The notes: a model not told the origin generated them from the sequence alone. DNA of 64,000 bases from Thraustochytrium sp. TN22 (GCA_013306675.1 JABLUY010000173.1:18958-82957); one strand, 5' to 3'. Counted from the first letter of the stretch, positions 47,451-57,252 are shown. Program-made: numbers and translations.

Positions 47451-50393
47451 TCAGACGAGGAGGGCGCCAGCATCAAGGTCGTCAAGAGTAGCACGGTCAC
47501 CGGCGTGGAGCAGGCGCTTGTCGGAAACGCAGCAGGTGATGAGCGTGCGCGTGAGGGCGAGGTAGGTGAGAATGATGGCGGCGAGGTAGAGCCAGTAGAC
47601 GGAGGGCAGCGGGACGAAGCCGAAGAGGCTGCGCATGGACGGGAAGAGCGTGAGCGCGGCGCCTGCGCAGCAGACAAAGGCGGAGAGCAGTACGAGCGTG
47701 CGCGAGGGCGGCGCACTGGCCGTGGAGCGCTTGGACTGGCGGCGCTTGCCGAAGCGAGGGCTGAGGCAGGCGAAGCGCGCGCGGTGGTCGTCCTCGTTGA
47801 GGCGAAGCACAAAGACGACGAGCGTTTGGGAGACGAGGCCTTCGACGAACCAGCCAGTGTGGAAGAGGCGCTGGTTGGACTCGTCCGCGCCGAGGAGGAG
47901 GTAGAGCGTGCCAAAGGTGATGCAGTCGAAGACGCTGCTGATGAGGCCGACGAGGATGATGAAGCGCGCGAGGTAGGCGACGTTGAGGCGCAGCGGGCGC
48001 GCGAGTTGCGTGCTGTCGACGTCGTCGCTGGGCACGCCAAACTGAGCGATGTCGTAAAGCGCACCGGAGAGCACCACCTGGAAGGGCAGCATCGGGATGA
48101 AGGGGATGAGCACGCTGGCAATGAGCATGGACCACATGTTGCCGAAGTTGCTGGAGGCGGCCATTTTGATGTATTTGACCATGTTGAGGAAGGCGCGGCG
48201 CCCGAGGCGCGTAGCGGGGCCGAACATGTGCAGCGACTTGCGCGTAATGAGGACGTCGGCGGCGGCCCTGGCGGCATCGCAGGCGGAATCCACGGAGACG
48301 CCGACGTCGGCGGACTGGAGCGCGGCGACGTCGTTGACCCCGTCGCCCACGAAGCCAACGGTGTGGCCGAGCGCGCGCAGCTCCGTGACAATGAGGCGCT
48401 TGTGGTGCGGCGTGAGGCGCGCGAAGACGTGGCAGGACTGCACGAGCGAGCGCAGCGCCTCGGGTGGTGCTAGGTCGAGGGTGTGGCCGTCGACGACGTG
48501 GTACGGGTCGCGAATGCCGACCTGCGCCGCCACGTGGCTGGCGACGCTTGCCGTGTCGCCCGTGAGCATGCGCACAGAGACGCCGAGCTCCTCGAGCTCG
48601 GCGAGCGCGGGCGCCGCAGATGGCTTGGGCGGGTCCGTGAAGCTGACAAAGCCGACCAAGATGGCTTGCTGGCGCTGCGCGCCGCGGCGCACCGCGACGG
48701 CCAGGAGTCGCTCACCAGACTCGCGCAGGCGCTCGACGACGCCGCGCTGGCGCAGTGCCGCGATGGGAGCTTCCTCGGTGGGGGCGGGCCCAGCCGCGGT
48801 TGCAGAGACAGCCGGCAGCAGGCAGCGGTCGCAGAGCGCCACAACCTCTTCGATGGCGCCCTTGAGGATGCAGAACTCGTGCTCACCGTCGCGGCCCAAT
48901 CCTGCGCGGCGCAGCAGGGTGTCGAGCGCTAGGCGGTCCTCGCCGCGGTCCGCCTCTCTGACGCTGGTGCCCTCGGCAGCGGCGGCGGCGGCGGCGGTCA
49001 TGGGGGGGTCAACGCGAAGCCTGACACGCGAGAAGCGCTGCTCGTAGTCAAAAGGGTCCTCCTCGACGAGACGAAAGGAGCGCGCGCAAGCGTCAAAGCC
49101 CGCGAGCGCAGATCCATCGATGGCGCGCTCGACGGCGTTGTTGGCGACAGCCGCCTGGAATCGCGCGCTGAGCTTACAGAGCAGCAGCGGAAGTGGCGCG
49201 AGGCGCGAGGACTCGGCGCCGGAGGCGTCGTGCGAGCGCTGCACAGAAAGGGAGTCCTCGGTGAGCGTGCCGGTCTTGTCCGTACAGAGAACGTCCATGG
49301 CGCCGAAGGCCTGAAGTGCGTTGATGCGCTTGACGATGCAGCGCTCGCGGTGGGCGAGCTCGCGCGCGCCGTAGATGAGGCAGTAGGTGAGAATCATGGG
49401 CAGCATGTCGGGCGCGAGGCCGACGGCGACGGCCGCGCCGTATAGCAGAGCGTTGAGCGGAGGATTGCCTCTCCAGACCTGCACGAAGAAGACGGCGGGC
49501 GACATGACGAGAATGAAGCAGGTCATGAGCTTGGTGAAGGACTCCATGTCGCGGTCGAAGCCAGAGCGCGGGCGGGCGTCCGTGGGCTGCCGCAGCGCCT
49601 TGCCCATTTCGCTGGCGTCGCCCGTCTGCGTGACGCGCACGGCGCCGTGGCCCGCGACGACAAGCGAGCCGGCCAGCACGGCCCATGGCGCCTCGGGCGC
49701 CAGCCGCGTGGTGGGTCCCGCGGCCTGCTGCTGGTCGGGCGTGGCGGCGGTCTTGGCCACGGGCTGGCTCTCGCCGGTGAGCTGCGCCTGGTTGACACGC
49801 AGGTGCGCGCTCGTCAGCACGACCCCGTCAGCCGGCACGAGGTCGCCGGCCGAGAGCAGCAGCAGGTCGCCCGGCACGACCTCGCGCGCCGCCACCTCGA
49901 CGGGCGTCTCGCCGTCCTTGCCGCGGCTGACGCGGCAGCGCGCGTGCAGCTGGCCGCGCAGCGCGCTGGCTGCCTGCTCGCCGCGGAACTCCTGCGCAGT
50001 CTGCACCACGACGGCCGCCAGGCCCATGGTCCAGATCACCGCGCCCGTCTGCCGGTCGCCGCTCGCGTACGCCAGCGCGCCCAGCACGGCCAGCAGCGCC
50101 GTGAGCGGGTTGCTCGCCAGGGGCACCAGGTGGGCGCGCAGCAGTTCTAGCGCGCTCGCTGTCCGCGGCTCGTTCCACCCGTACCGCGCCAGGGCGCCGG
50201 CCGCGGCGGCGTCGCTCAGGCCCCGCATCCTCCGCGCGCGCACGCGCACGAACGGGCGGGCGGGCGGGCGGGCGGGCGGGCCGCGAGCGAGCCGGCGGCG
50301 CGCCTCAGCTATGGTATTTGCAAAAGGGTGCTCCCGTGCAGCCGGCCTAACCGCCCCGTCTCCCCGCGTTACCGGCCCATCCGTGCTTGTCAT
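47451..50393 (-). CDS. P3B-type (MgtA-like) magnesium-transporting ATPase
   Basis: 980 residues from the ATG at 50393; the GTG-started extension is ignored. Hallmarks: LTGES (about 205-209), MLPMILTYCL in the first catalytic membrane helix (about 330-339), phosphorylation site DKTGTLTED with Asp372, FDYEQRFSRVRL in the nucleotide domain, MLTGDT (about 609-614), GDGVNDVAAL (about 683-692) and KYIKMAASSNFGN (about 740-752), followed by FIPMLPFQVVLSGALYDIAQ. The YIK-M-ASSNFGN and HTGWFVEGLVSQTLVV motifs are specific to MgtA/MgtB Mg2+ importers. A glycine/proline-type insert from a GGGC repeat (50256-50281) lies in the N-terminus. The family is mainly bacterial with scattered eukaryotic members, so an old transfer is possible, but codon use matches the neighbours. 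Membrane location unknown. Confidence 0.95.
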   Translation of the reverse strand: MTSTDGPVTRGDGAVRPAAREHPFANTIAEARRRLARGPPARPPARPFVRVRARRMRGLSDAAAAGALARYGWNEPRTASALELLRAHLVPLASNPLTALLAVLGALAYASGDRQTGAVIWTMGLAAVVVQTAQEFRGEQAASALRGQLHARCRVSRGKDGETPVEVAAREVVPGDLLLLSAGDLVPADGVVLTSAHLRVNQAQLTGESQPVAKTAATPDQQQAAGPTTRLAPEAPWAVLAGSLVVAGHGAVRVTQTGDASEMGKALRQPTDARPRSGFDRDMESFTKLMTCFILVMSPAVFFVQVWRGNPPLNALLYGAAVAVGLAPDMLPMILTYCLIYGARELAHRERCIVKRINALQAFGAMDVLCTDKTGTLTEDSLSVQRSHDASGAESSRLAPLPLLLCKLSARFQAAVANNAVERAIDGSALAGFDACARSFRLVEEDPFDYEQRFSRVRLRVDPPMTAAAAAAAEGTSVREADRGEDRLALDTLLRRAGLGRDGEHEFCILKGAIEEVVALCDRCLLPAVSATAAGPAPTEEAPIAALRQRGVVERLRESGERLLAVAVRRGAQRQQAILVGFVSFTDPPKPSAAPALAELEELGVSVRMLTGDTASVASHVAAQVGIRDPYHVVDGHTLDLAPPEALRSLVQSCHVFARLTPHHKRLIVTELRALGHTVGFVGDGVNDVAALQSADVGVSVDSACDAARAAADVLITRKSLHMFGPATRLGRRAFLNMVKYIKMAASSNFGNMWSMLIASVLIPFIPMLPFQVVLSGALYDIAQFGVPSDDVDSTQLARPLRLNVAYLARFIILVGLISSVFDCITFGTLYLLLGADESNQRLFHTGWFVEGLVSQTLVVFVLRLNEDDHRARFACLSPRFGKRRQSKRSTASAPPSRTLVLLSAFVCCAGAALTLFPSMRSLFGFVPLPSVYWLYLAAIILTYLALTRTLITCCVSDKRLLHAGDRATLDDLDAGALLV

Positions 50394-50682
50394 CTTGAAA
50401 CGTTCTAACAACGTTCGTATGTTCTCGATGTTGTTCTCCACAGACGGTCCGGGCCAGGCTGGGTCAAGTTCAAGATGCGATTCCCGTGTTTTAGCTAAAC
50501 TGCGCAGAGGCTGCACAGAGCTGCGTCCACAGACGGCGCGCGGGCTGGCCGTCGTGCAACCTCAGGGCGCCTGGAGGAAACAGTCTGCGTAGCAGCGTAG
50601 ACACGTAGCCAGCCGGGCCGTCGGCGCGCTCGCCTCGCGTTGGCCTTCACTGTCAGTCAGTCAGTCGGTCGGTGAGGGCGTG
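50394..50682. promoter_or_regulatory. Divergent promoter interval
   Basis: 289 bases between the starts of the Mg2+ ATPase (minus) and the alpha/beta hydrolase (plus), so both promoters share it. It has TCAGTCAGTCAGTCGGTCGG repeats near 50653-50672. No TATA-like element was seen. Confidence 0.5.
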
Positions 50683-51708
50683 ATGCTGGGCGTGGAGGCG
50701 ATGCTGGGCGTGCTGCGCGCCGTGCTCGTGGTGGGCGCCCTCCTGTGGTGGCGCGCGTCGAGGCGCATGACGTACAAGGTGGACGCAGACGAAGAGCTGC
50801 AGAACGCGTCGGAGCCTCCCAAGGAGAGCAAGGTGGTGCGGCTGACGCGCGGCGACTGCTGCTACCAGCTGGACGGCGCAAAGAATGGCGGCAAGCTCGT
50901 GGTGCTGCTGCATGGGCTGGTCGGCACGCACCTGGACTGGCAGCCGCTGGTGAAGATTCTGGTGGAGAAGCAGCGGCGCCGCGTGCTGCGCGTGGACCTG
51001 TACGGGCGCGGCTGGAGCTCGATGCCCTTCAACGAGACGGACGCGCTGCCGGAGCTGTACGCCGGCCAGGTGGCGGAGCTTCTCTTCAAGCTGGGCGAGA
51101 CGTCGGCCATTGACATCTGGGGCAACTCCATGGGCGCCTCCGTCGCGGCCTGCTACGCTGCCACCTTTGGCCGCGCCCAGGTCGCCTCGCTCACACTATC
51201 CGTGCCGGCCGGCCTGCCCAGCACAGGCGAGACCATCCCGACGTCCATGAAGATCGCCTTTGACATTCTCTCGGAGCTGCCCGTGCCAAATCGCGTGTTG
51301 GACGTCGCGGGCCGCGCCGCCATGCGCATGGCCGCCAAGAAGTCCGCGCAGTGGGACGCCGTCGAGAGCGACGAGTACAAGACCTGGTTCCAGGAGTACC
51401 AGGCCATGCGCTCGCGCGCCGAGCGCGCGCTCCCGCGCACCTACGTGGACACGATGCGCGCCTACCCTTTCTCGCGGTGCCAGCCGCTCTTCGAGAAGGC
51501 CGCTGCCACCGAGGTCCCGTCCATGGTCTTTTGGTGCAAGGACGACAGCCGCATCCCCTTCAGGTGCGCCGCCGAGATGCGCGCCGTCTACGACAAGGCC
51601 GGGGCAGACCTCGAGGAGCACATTCTCGACACCGGCAGCCACCGTCTCATCATCACGCGTCCTGCGCACATTGCTGAAGCCTTTTCCCAGTTCTCGCGAA
51701 AGAACTGA
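50683..51708 (+). CDS. Alpha/beta hydrolase fold protein
   Basis: 341 residues from the ATG at 50683. The N-terminus (residues 5-25) is a hydrophobic helix that could anchor the protein or act as a signal. The fold shows the oxyanion loop LLHGLVGTH (about 76-84), the nucleophile elbow GNSMGAS with Ser149, the acid in WCKDDSRIPF (Asp286 or Asp287) and the base in TGSHRLI with His319. All catalytic positions are present, so an active esterase, lipase or related hydrolase is likely. The closest general group by eye is the MhpC/epoxide-hydrolase-like family. The substrate cannot be told. It diverges from the Mg2+ ATPase gene. Confidence 0.88.
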   Translation: MLGVEAMLGVLRAVLVVGALLWWRASRRMTYKVDADEELQNASEPPKESKVVRLTRGDCCYQLDGAKNGGKLVVLLHGLVGTHLDWQPLVKILVEKQRRRVLRVDLYGRGWSSMPFNETDALPELYAGQVAELLFKLGETSAIDIWGNSMGASVAACYAATFGRAQVASLTLSVPAGLPSTGETIPTSMKIAFDILSELPVPNRVLDVAGRAAMRMAAKKSAQWDAVESDEYKTWFQEYQAMRSRAERALPRTYVDTMRAYPFSRCQPLFEKAAATEVPSMVFWCKDDSRIPFRCAAEMRAVYDKAGADLEEHILDTGSHRLIITRPAHIAEAFSQFSRKN

Positions 51709-52575
51709 GACTTCAGCCAGCTGTCTGCAGTGCAGGGGGCTGCAGGCTCGCGGCTAGCCCAGCCTGCCCAGGTACCTTCTCCGAGTCGCCGAGCTTCCTC
51801 AGACTCGCAGACCGACTCCGACTCCGAGTCCAACTTCTCTTTTCTCTGGTATCTAACTGCATCAAGAGCATGCTCCTTCACAGCTTGGCCTCGCCTCTGC
51901 CGGCCTGGCCGTGCGGCGTGCACGCCGTGCACGGCGCGCAGCGCTGCCCCCAGCGCAGTGGCGCGCCTCATGACCGCATCGTCGTGCAAGTCAGTGCGCA
52001 CTCCGCCACGTGCAGGGCCGCACACGTGCCGTGGCCGCACTCCCTCGCCGGCCGCACGCGCCCGCGCCTCGTCTCGCCTCGCCGTCTCGCCTCGCCTCGC
52101 CTCGCCGTCTCGTCTCGCCTCGCCTCGCCTCGCCTCGCCAGCAGGCGGGCGCGCGCCCGCGCCGCCGCCGCGCCGCCGCGCCGCCGCGCGCGCGGGGCCG
52201 CGGGGAGGGGGCGGAGTCCAGGCGGCGGCGGCGGCGGTGGGGCAGGGCAGACGGCGGCGCGCTTGTGCACGGCCGGGTCCGGTGCGCGCGGCGCGGGCGC
52301 GGGGGCGGGCGGCGGGGCCAGCGGACCCGGCGCGGCGCGTCGCGGGCGGCGGCGCGCGCAGACCCGAATCAACGAGCGCGCGGGCGGCGCGGCGCGGCGC
52401 GGCGCGGCGCGGCGGCGCGAGGGCAGCGCGCGAGGGAGGGAGGGCGGCGCGCGGCGGCGAGCGCGGCGGCGAGCGCGGCGGCAGGCCCGCCCCGCTCCCA
52501 GGCGCGGCGCGCGCGGCGGCAAGGCGGCACGGCGGGCAAGACAGAGGCGGCGGCGGCACGCGCGGCGCGTGCAGC

Positions 52576-52621
<46 letters not shown>

Positions 52622-52688
52622 CAGAAGGCGAGGAAGCAGGCGCGGAGGAGCGGCGGCGGCCGCGGAGGCCGCGGCGCGGCGAGGCAAG
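51709..52688. other. Intergenic region with GA microsatellite
   Basis: 980 bases between two plus-strand genes. The first ~200 bases are probably 3' UTR. CTCGC-type pentamer repeats lie at about 52065-52138, and a pure (GA)n tract at 52579-52614 lies 75 bases upstream of the next start, probably in its 5' leader. Confidence 0.55.
52579..52614. repeat. (GA)n tract in the 5' leader
   Basis: About 18 GA units shortly before the scaffold gene ATG. A (CT)n tract lies at the equivalent place upstream of the minus-strand CCT gene. Confidence 0.9.
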
Positions 52689-55502
52689 ATGAGCAGCGCC
52701 AAGCCCGTGGCGCAGCTGCAGGCGTTCTACGAGGAGGTGGACCCCGAGCGCGTCAAGAACGCGCAGCCGTTGTTCGAGCGATGGACGCAGGCGGAGATCG
52801 CCGAGGCGGTGTTTAAGAAGTACAAGCGAGTGCCCGAGGGCTGGGTGGCGCCGGGCAACCTGGGGTCTGGCAAGGCGCGCAAGTCCAAGACCAAGTCGGT
52901 AGGCGCCAAGCCGGCGCCACCCCGCGCCAAGCCCGTGCCACCGGCGCCGCCCAAGGGCGCGTCCAAGGAGCGCGTGGAGTCGCTCAAGGCTGAGGCGCGG
53001 CTGGAGGCCCACTTCCCGGAGCCCGCGCCCGTGCCGGTGCTGCCGCGTGCGTCCGCGAAGCCGCCGCCGCCACCGCCTGCGCGGCCAGTGTCGACCCGCA
53101 TGGTGGCGCCGCCGGCGCCGCCCTCGGGCAAGCCCAAGCCGCCTGCGCGCAACAAGCCGGCGCCGCCGCCCAAGGCAGCGCCGCCGCCGCCCTCGGTGCT
53201 TCCGCCGCCCGACGATGACGGCTCCGGGGCCAACATCGTGGACGGCCTTGAGGTTCTAGATCCGGACCACCCGGACCTGGGCAAGTACGAGCGCATGAAG
53301 AACGCCGGCCTGCCGCAGGGCGCGGTGGAGAACTCCATGGTGCGTGACGGCGTTCATCCCTCGTCCGTCTTTGGCGACGACGTGCTCACCGTAGCGCCCG
53401 CGCCGACCGCTGGTGGCGGTGGCGGTGGTGGTGGCAGCAAGCCTTCGCCACCGCCGAAGCCGGCCGCGCCGCCCAAACCGGCCGCGTCCAAGCCCGCGCC
53501 GCCGAGCGCGTCCAAGCCCGCGCCGCCGAGCGCGCCCAAGCCCGCGCCGCCGAGCGCGGCCAAGCCCGCGCCGCCGGCGGCCAAGCCAGCCAAGCCGGCG
53601 CCGCCAGCCAAGCCAGCCGCTCCGGCGCCAGCTCCCGTAGCCGACGAGATGGACGGCGAGGGCGGCAACTTGGTGGACGGCCTGGAGGTGTTGGACCCAT
53701 CTCACCCAGACCTGGGCAAGTACGAGCGCATGAAGAATGCCGGTCTGCCGCAGGGCGCGGTGGAGAACTCTATGGTGCGCGACGGCGTCCACCCCTCGTC
53801 CGTCTTTGGCGACGAAGTGATCACTATGGCACCCGCACCGTCCATGGGCGGCGGCGGCGGCGGCGGCGGCGGCGGGCCAGCCAAGCCGCCGCCACCAGCG
53901 GCCAAGCCTGCCAAGCCGGCAGCACCACCAGCCAAGCCGGCTCCGCCGTCTGCAAAGCCGGCACCGCCGGCCGCGAAGAAGGAATCGCCCATCCGCAAGT
54001 CCTTCCGCGCGGTGGCGGGTCTCTTTGGTGGAGCGCCCAAGCCAGAGCCGGAGCCAGCCGCCAAGTCGTCTGCACCCGCACCTGTAGCCTCGAGCATCAA
54101 GCAGCGCCAGGCCAAGCTGGCAGGCATCTTTGGAGGGCCTGCTGCGGCAGCAGAGCCGGAGCCCAAGCCCGCGGCCCCCAAGGAGCCCGTGGTGAAGATT
54201 GCGGGCGGCATCGCCTCGCGCCAGGCCGCCATTGCCGGTCTGTTTGGTGGTGCGCCGGCGGCAGCAGCCCCGGCGCCCGCGCCAGCGCGCTCCGGGCCCG
54301 TCCAGGTCTCTAGTGCCTTGGCCTCCAAGCAGGCTGCACTTGCCGGTCTCTTCGGTGGCGGTGGTGGTGGTGGCGGCGGCGGCGGCGGCGGGCAGCCCGC
54401 CCCCTCATCCAAGCCTGCCGCCAAGAAGTGGCCCACCGTGGGCACGGATGGCAGTAGTGCCCCGGCTTCCGGCGGCGGCGCGCCGAAGTTTGGCGGCGGC
54501 GGCGGCGGCGGCGGCAGTGGCGGCACTGCATCACCCGGCGACAACATTGGCGGCTTGGAAATTCTCGCAGCGGATCACCCGGACCTGAAGAAGTACGAGC
54601 GCATGAAGGGTGCTGGTCTACCCCAGGGGGCTGTCGAGAACTCCATGGTGCGTGATGGCGTGCACCCTTCGTCCGTTTTTGGCAAGGATGCCATGACGGT
54701 GGACGCTGTGACAGTCCTCGGCGGTGGTGGCGGCGGCGGTGGTGGTGGCGGCGGCGGTGGCGGCGCTGCCCCTGCTCCGGCGCCGGCCCCAGCCGCGTCC
54801 GCTGCTCCGCCGCAACAGCAACAGCAGCCGCAGCAAATGATGATGCAGCAGCAACCCATGATGATGCAGCAGCAACCCATGATGCAGCAGCAACCCATGA
54901 TGATGCAGCAGCCCATGATGTATCAGCAGCAGCAGCAACCCATGATGTATCAGCAGCAGCAGCAACCCATGATGTATCAGCAGCAGCAGCAGCCCATGAT
55001 GTATCAGCAGCAGCAGCAGCCTATGATGTATCAGCAGCAGCAGCAGCCCATGATGTACCAGCCGCAGCAGCAACCCATCCCGGTAGCGCGCGCGCCACAG
55101 CCGGCGCAGCCGCCGCTGCCCATGGGTCCGCCGCCCGAGATTGAGCAGCAGTGGGTGACGATGTGGTCCGAGGAGTACAACGCGGAGTACTACTACAACA
55201 CCGAGACGGGCGAGTCGACCTGGGAGGACCCGGGTGCCAAGAAGAAGAAGAAGTTGTCGAAGCGCCTCTCGTCCAAGCGTCAGCAGCAGCCACAGCAGCC
55301 AGAGGCGGCCCAGGCCGCCACATACGCGTACATGATGTACGACTACTCTCCCTCGGGCGCCAACCCGGACGAGGTGGGCGCTTCCGCGGGTGAGGTGTGT
55401 CAGGTTATGCAGCAGGGCTCGGACGGCTGGTGCCAGGTGTCTTTCCAGGATGGCCGCTATGGTCTCGTGCCGACGAGCTACTTGACGCCGGCGAGCTCGT
55501 GA
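52689..55502 (+). CDS. Actin-type scaffold: three WASHC3-like motifs, poly-Pro, WW and SH3
   Basis: 937 residues from the ATG at 52689. Order: a short helical N-terminal domain (about 8-50, VDPERVKNAQPLFERW); proline-rich linkers able to bind profilin or SH3 domains; three near-identical motifs of the pattern HPDLxKYERMKxAGLPQG-AVENSMVRDGVHPSSVFG at about 194-229, 339-374 and 631-666; a second repeat family of three R/K-Q-A-x-(I/L)-A-G-(I/L)-F-G-G units at about 470-560; glycine runs; an MMxQQQ-rich segment (about 717-795); a WW domain with W821 and W847; and a C-terminal SH3 domain (about 878-937, YDYSPSGANPDEV...GWCQVSF...YGLVPTSYL). The first motif family resembles the C-terminal segment of WASHC3/CCDC53 found in WASH-complex and formin-like proteins. 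Expected role: an actin-nucleation or endocytic scaffold. Confidence 0.9.
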   Translation: MSSAKPVAQLQAFYEEVDPERVKNAQPLFERWTQAEIAEAVFKKYKRVPEGWVAPGNLGSGKARKSKTKSVGAKPAPPRAKPVPPAPPKGASKERVESLKAEARLEAHFPEPAPVPVLPRASAKPPPPPPARPVSTRMVAPPAPPSGKPKPPARNKPAPPPKAAPPPPSVLPPPDDDGSGANIVDGLEVLDPDHPDLGKYERMKNAGLPQGAVENSMVRDGVHPSSVFGDDVLTVAPAPTAGGGGGGGGSKPSPPPKPAAPPKPAASKPAPPSASKPAPPSAPKPAPPSAAKPAPPAAKPAKPAPPAKPAAPAPAPVADEMDGEGGNLVDGLEVLDPSHPDLGKYERMKNAGLPQGAVENSMVRDGVHPSSVFGDEVITMAPAPSMGGGGGGGGGGPAKPPPPAAKPAKPAAPPAKPAPPSAKPAPPAAKKESPIRKSFRAVAGLFGGAPKPEPEPAAKSSAPAPVASSIKQRQAKLAGIFGGPAAAAEPEPKPAAPKEPVVKIAGGIASRQAAIAGLFGGAPAAAAPAPAPARSGPVQVSSALASKQAALAGLFGGGGGGGGGGGGGQPAPSSKPAAKKWPTVGTDGSSAPASGGGAPKFGGGGGGGGSGGTASPGDNIGGLEILAADHPDLKKYERMKGAGLPQGAVENSMVRDGVHPSSVFGKDAMTVDAVTVLGGGGGGGGGGGGGGGAAPAPAPAPAASAAPPQQQQQPQQMMMQQQPMMMQQQPMMQQQPMMMQQPMMYQQQQQPMMYQQQQQPMMYQQQQQPMMYQQQQQPMMYQQQQQPMMYQPQQQPIPVARAPQPAQPPLPMGPPPEIEQQWVTMWSEEYNAEYYYNTETGESTWEDPGAKKKKKLSKRLSSKRQQQPQQPEAAQAATYAYMMYDYSPSGANPDEVGASAGEVCQVMQQGSDGWCQVSFQDGRYGLVPTSYLTPASS

Positions 55503-55964
55503 GATCGCGCTGAATTGTTCGGACCTGACGCGCGTGTGTGTGTGTGTGTGTGCGTGTGTGTGTATGTTGCTGGTGGACCGGACCTCCTTTCTCAGAAGGG
55601 ACGATTGAACAACAGGCTACAAGAAGTCAGCGCGAGTGCGTCGGTAGACCAACTTTTCTCCAGTAAAAACAAAGTATGTTGTTTCCTGTTTCGCTTGCTT
55701 GCTGTGATGTCAAGCGTTGGCGCATGGGAGCTGGTAAGCGGGACGAATGCCAGGACGGACGGCACCTGAATCTGTTGCGATGGGCATCAGGCTCAGGCTC
55801 TGCGGTTGTTTTGCTGTGCCAAGTGCTCGTCCGCGACCGTTGTTGCGATTTCTGGCTGTTACATACAAAGAAAGCACCGTGGCATGCCCTTGTGTTTCAG
55901 AGAGAGAACTAACCTTCTACGACTAACCAACTACAAGCTACGAGCTAGAAGAGAGGGAAAGGGA
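55503..55964. other. Convergent 3' region with GT microsatellite
   Basis: 462 bases between converging genes. A (GT)n tract at 55533-55564 lies 30 bases after the scaffold stop codon, so probably in its 3' UTR. CTAG-like words occur next to the CCT gene stop (about 55917-55948). Confidence 0.6.
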
Positions 55965-56879
55965 TCAAAACGCGAGGACGAGGAGCTCCCGGAGCTGCTC
56001 CTCATCCTCCTTGCGCACGAAGCGGCCCTTGACGCGGAGGCGGCTGTCGGCGAAGTTCTTTCGCACGTTGTACTTTACACGCTTCCGCCAGATGCGCTTC
56101 TCGCGCTTGCGGAGGAACTTGTCGATGAGCTTCTTGCGCTCGTCGACGGAATAGGCGCCGATCTTGCACTGCATGGGCATGGCCTCGCGCGTGAAGCGCT
56201 TCTCCATGACGGCGACGGAGCTGGAGCGTTCCCTCCGCGCCGCGCTCTTGCCGACGTCGGCGAGCAGGGAGGCGTCTTGCAAGAGGCTCTCCATGCCGGC
56301 GTTGCGCTCCGCCTCGGCCTCGGCCGAGGCCGGCGAGCGGTGCAGGTTGAGCAGGGCCGCCAAAGCCGTGCCGGGCACCGCGCCGAAGCCCGCAGGTCCG
56401 GCCAGCGCGTCGGCGCCCTCGTCGAGGGACATGGCACGTGCGCGCCGCGGCGTGTGTCGCAGCCGTAGCTCCTGCTGCTCCTCGGCGTCCTCCTCGGCGT
56501 CCTTCATCTCCTCCTCCTCCTCCTCGTCCTCGTCCTCGTCAACGGACGAGGCCTCGCTGGCGTCCGCGAGGGCGGCCGCGGCCGCCGCTTTGCGCAGCAT
56601 AATGCGCCGGCTGCGCGGCCGCAGGCCCTGCGCGTCCTCCTCCGCGTCGCCGATGCGCACCTGCGAGAAGAGCAGGCGCGGCGCGCCATCGGACTCCTCA
56701 GCGGCGTCCCTGCCGGGCAGCTCCAGCGCCGGCGTGCGCTCCATCGAGCCGGCAAGCTCCTCGGACGGCCTCGCCGGCATCAACGCCGGCGACGAGTGCA
56801 GGAAGAACAGCGCGCGCGCGGCCTCCGCCGCCGCCTCGCATGGCTGCTGCTGTTGCAGCTGCTCCACGCTCGCCGTCAT
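55965..56879 (-). CDS. CCT-domain protein (CONSTANS/TOC1-type regulator)
   Basis: 304 residues from the ATG at 56879; the longer frame upstream is arginine-rich noise. Residues about 243-292 are a CCT motif: YSVDERKKLIDKFLRKREKR followed by I-W-R-K-R-V-K-Y-N-V-R-K-N-F-A-D-S-R-x-R-V-K-G-R-F-V-R. CCT domains bind NF-Y type subunits and DNA and carry the nuclear localisation signal in plant light and clock regulators; stramenopiles have many CCT proteins of unknown role. The N-terminal two thirds are acidic and alanine-rich, with an E/D run (about 125-150). No B-box or receiver domain is present. It converges on the scaffold gene. Confidence 0.92.
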   Translation of the reverse strand: MTASVEQLQQQQPCEAAAEAARALFFLHSSPALMPARPSEELAGSMERTPALELPGRDAAEESDGAPRLLFSQVRIGDAEEDAQGLRPRSRRIMLRKAAAAAALADASEASSVDEDEDEEEEEEMKDAEEDAEEQQELRLRHTPRRARAMSLDEGADALAGPAGFGAVPGTALAALLNLHRSPASAEAEAERNAGMESLLQDASLLADVGKSAARRERSSSVAVMEKRFTREAMPMQCKIGAYSVDERKKLIDKFLRKREKRIWRKRVKYNVRKNFADSRLRVKGRFVRKEDEEQLRELLVLAF

Positions 56880-57192
56880 TCTCAACCCCCACGCGCGGTG
56901 CTTCGCACCGATCCCACGCCTCCGCGCGCGCTGCTGGCCCGAGCGCGAGCGCGAGCGCGAGCGCAAGCGCACGGCCGGAACGGAATGCGCGGGCTCCCTC
57001 GCGCCCTCTTGCCGGCCGATCGAAGCGACCTCTCCCTGAGAGCTTCCCGCTCCTGCGTGATCGCTCCACGCGCGAGGCGCTCGTCCGCGCGCTGCCTGCC
57101 TGCCTGCCTGCCTCCGTGCCGCGCGCGCCGCCGCCCGCTCGCGTCTCGTCACCTCCGCTCGTCCCGCCGGTTGGGGATCTGTCGCGCCCGCT

Positions 57193-57206
57193 CGCTCTCT
57201 CTCTCT

Positions 57207-57249
<43 letters not shown>
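57193..57249. repeat. (CT)n microsatellite
   Basis: Long CT run interrupted by CCCTCCC. On the CCT gene's coding strand it is GA-rich and upstream of the ATG by about 310 bases. Confidence 0.9.
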
Positions 57250-57252
<3 letters not shown>

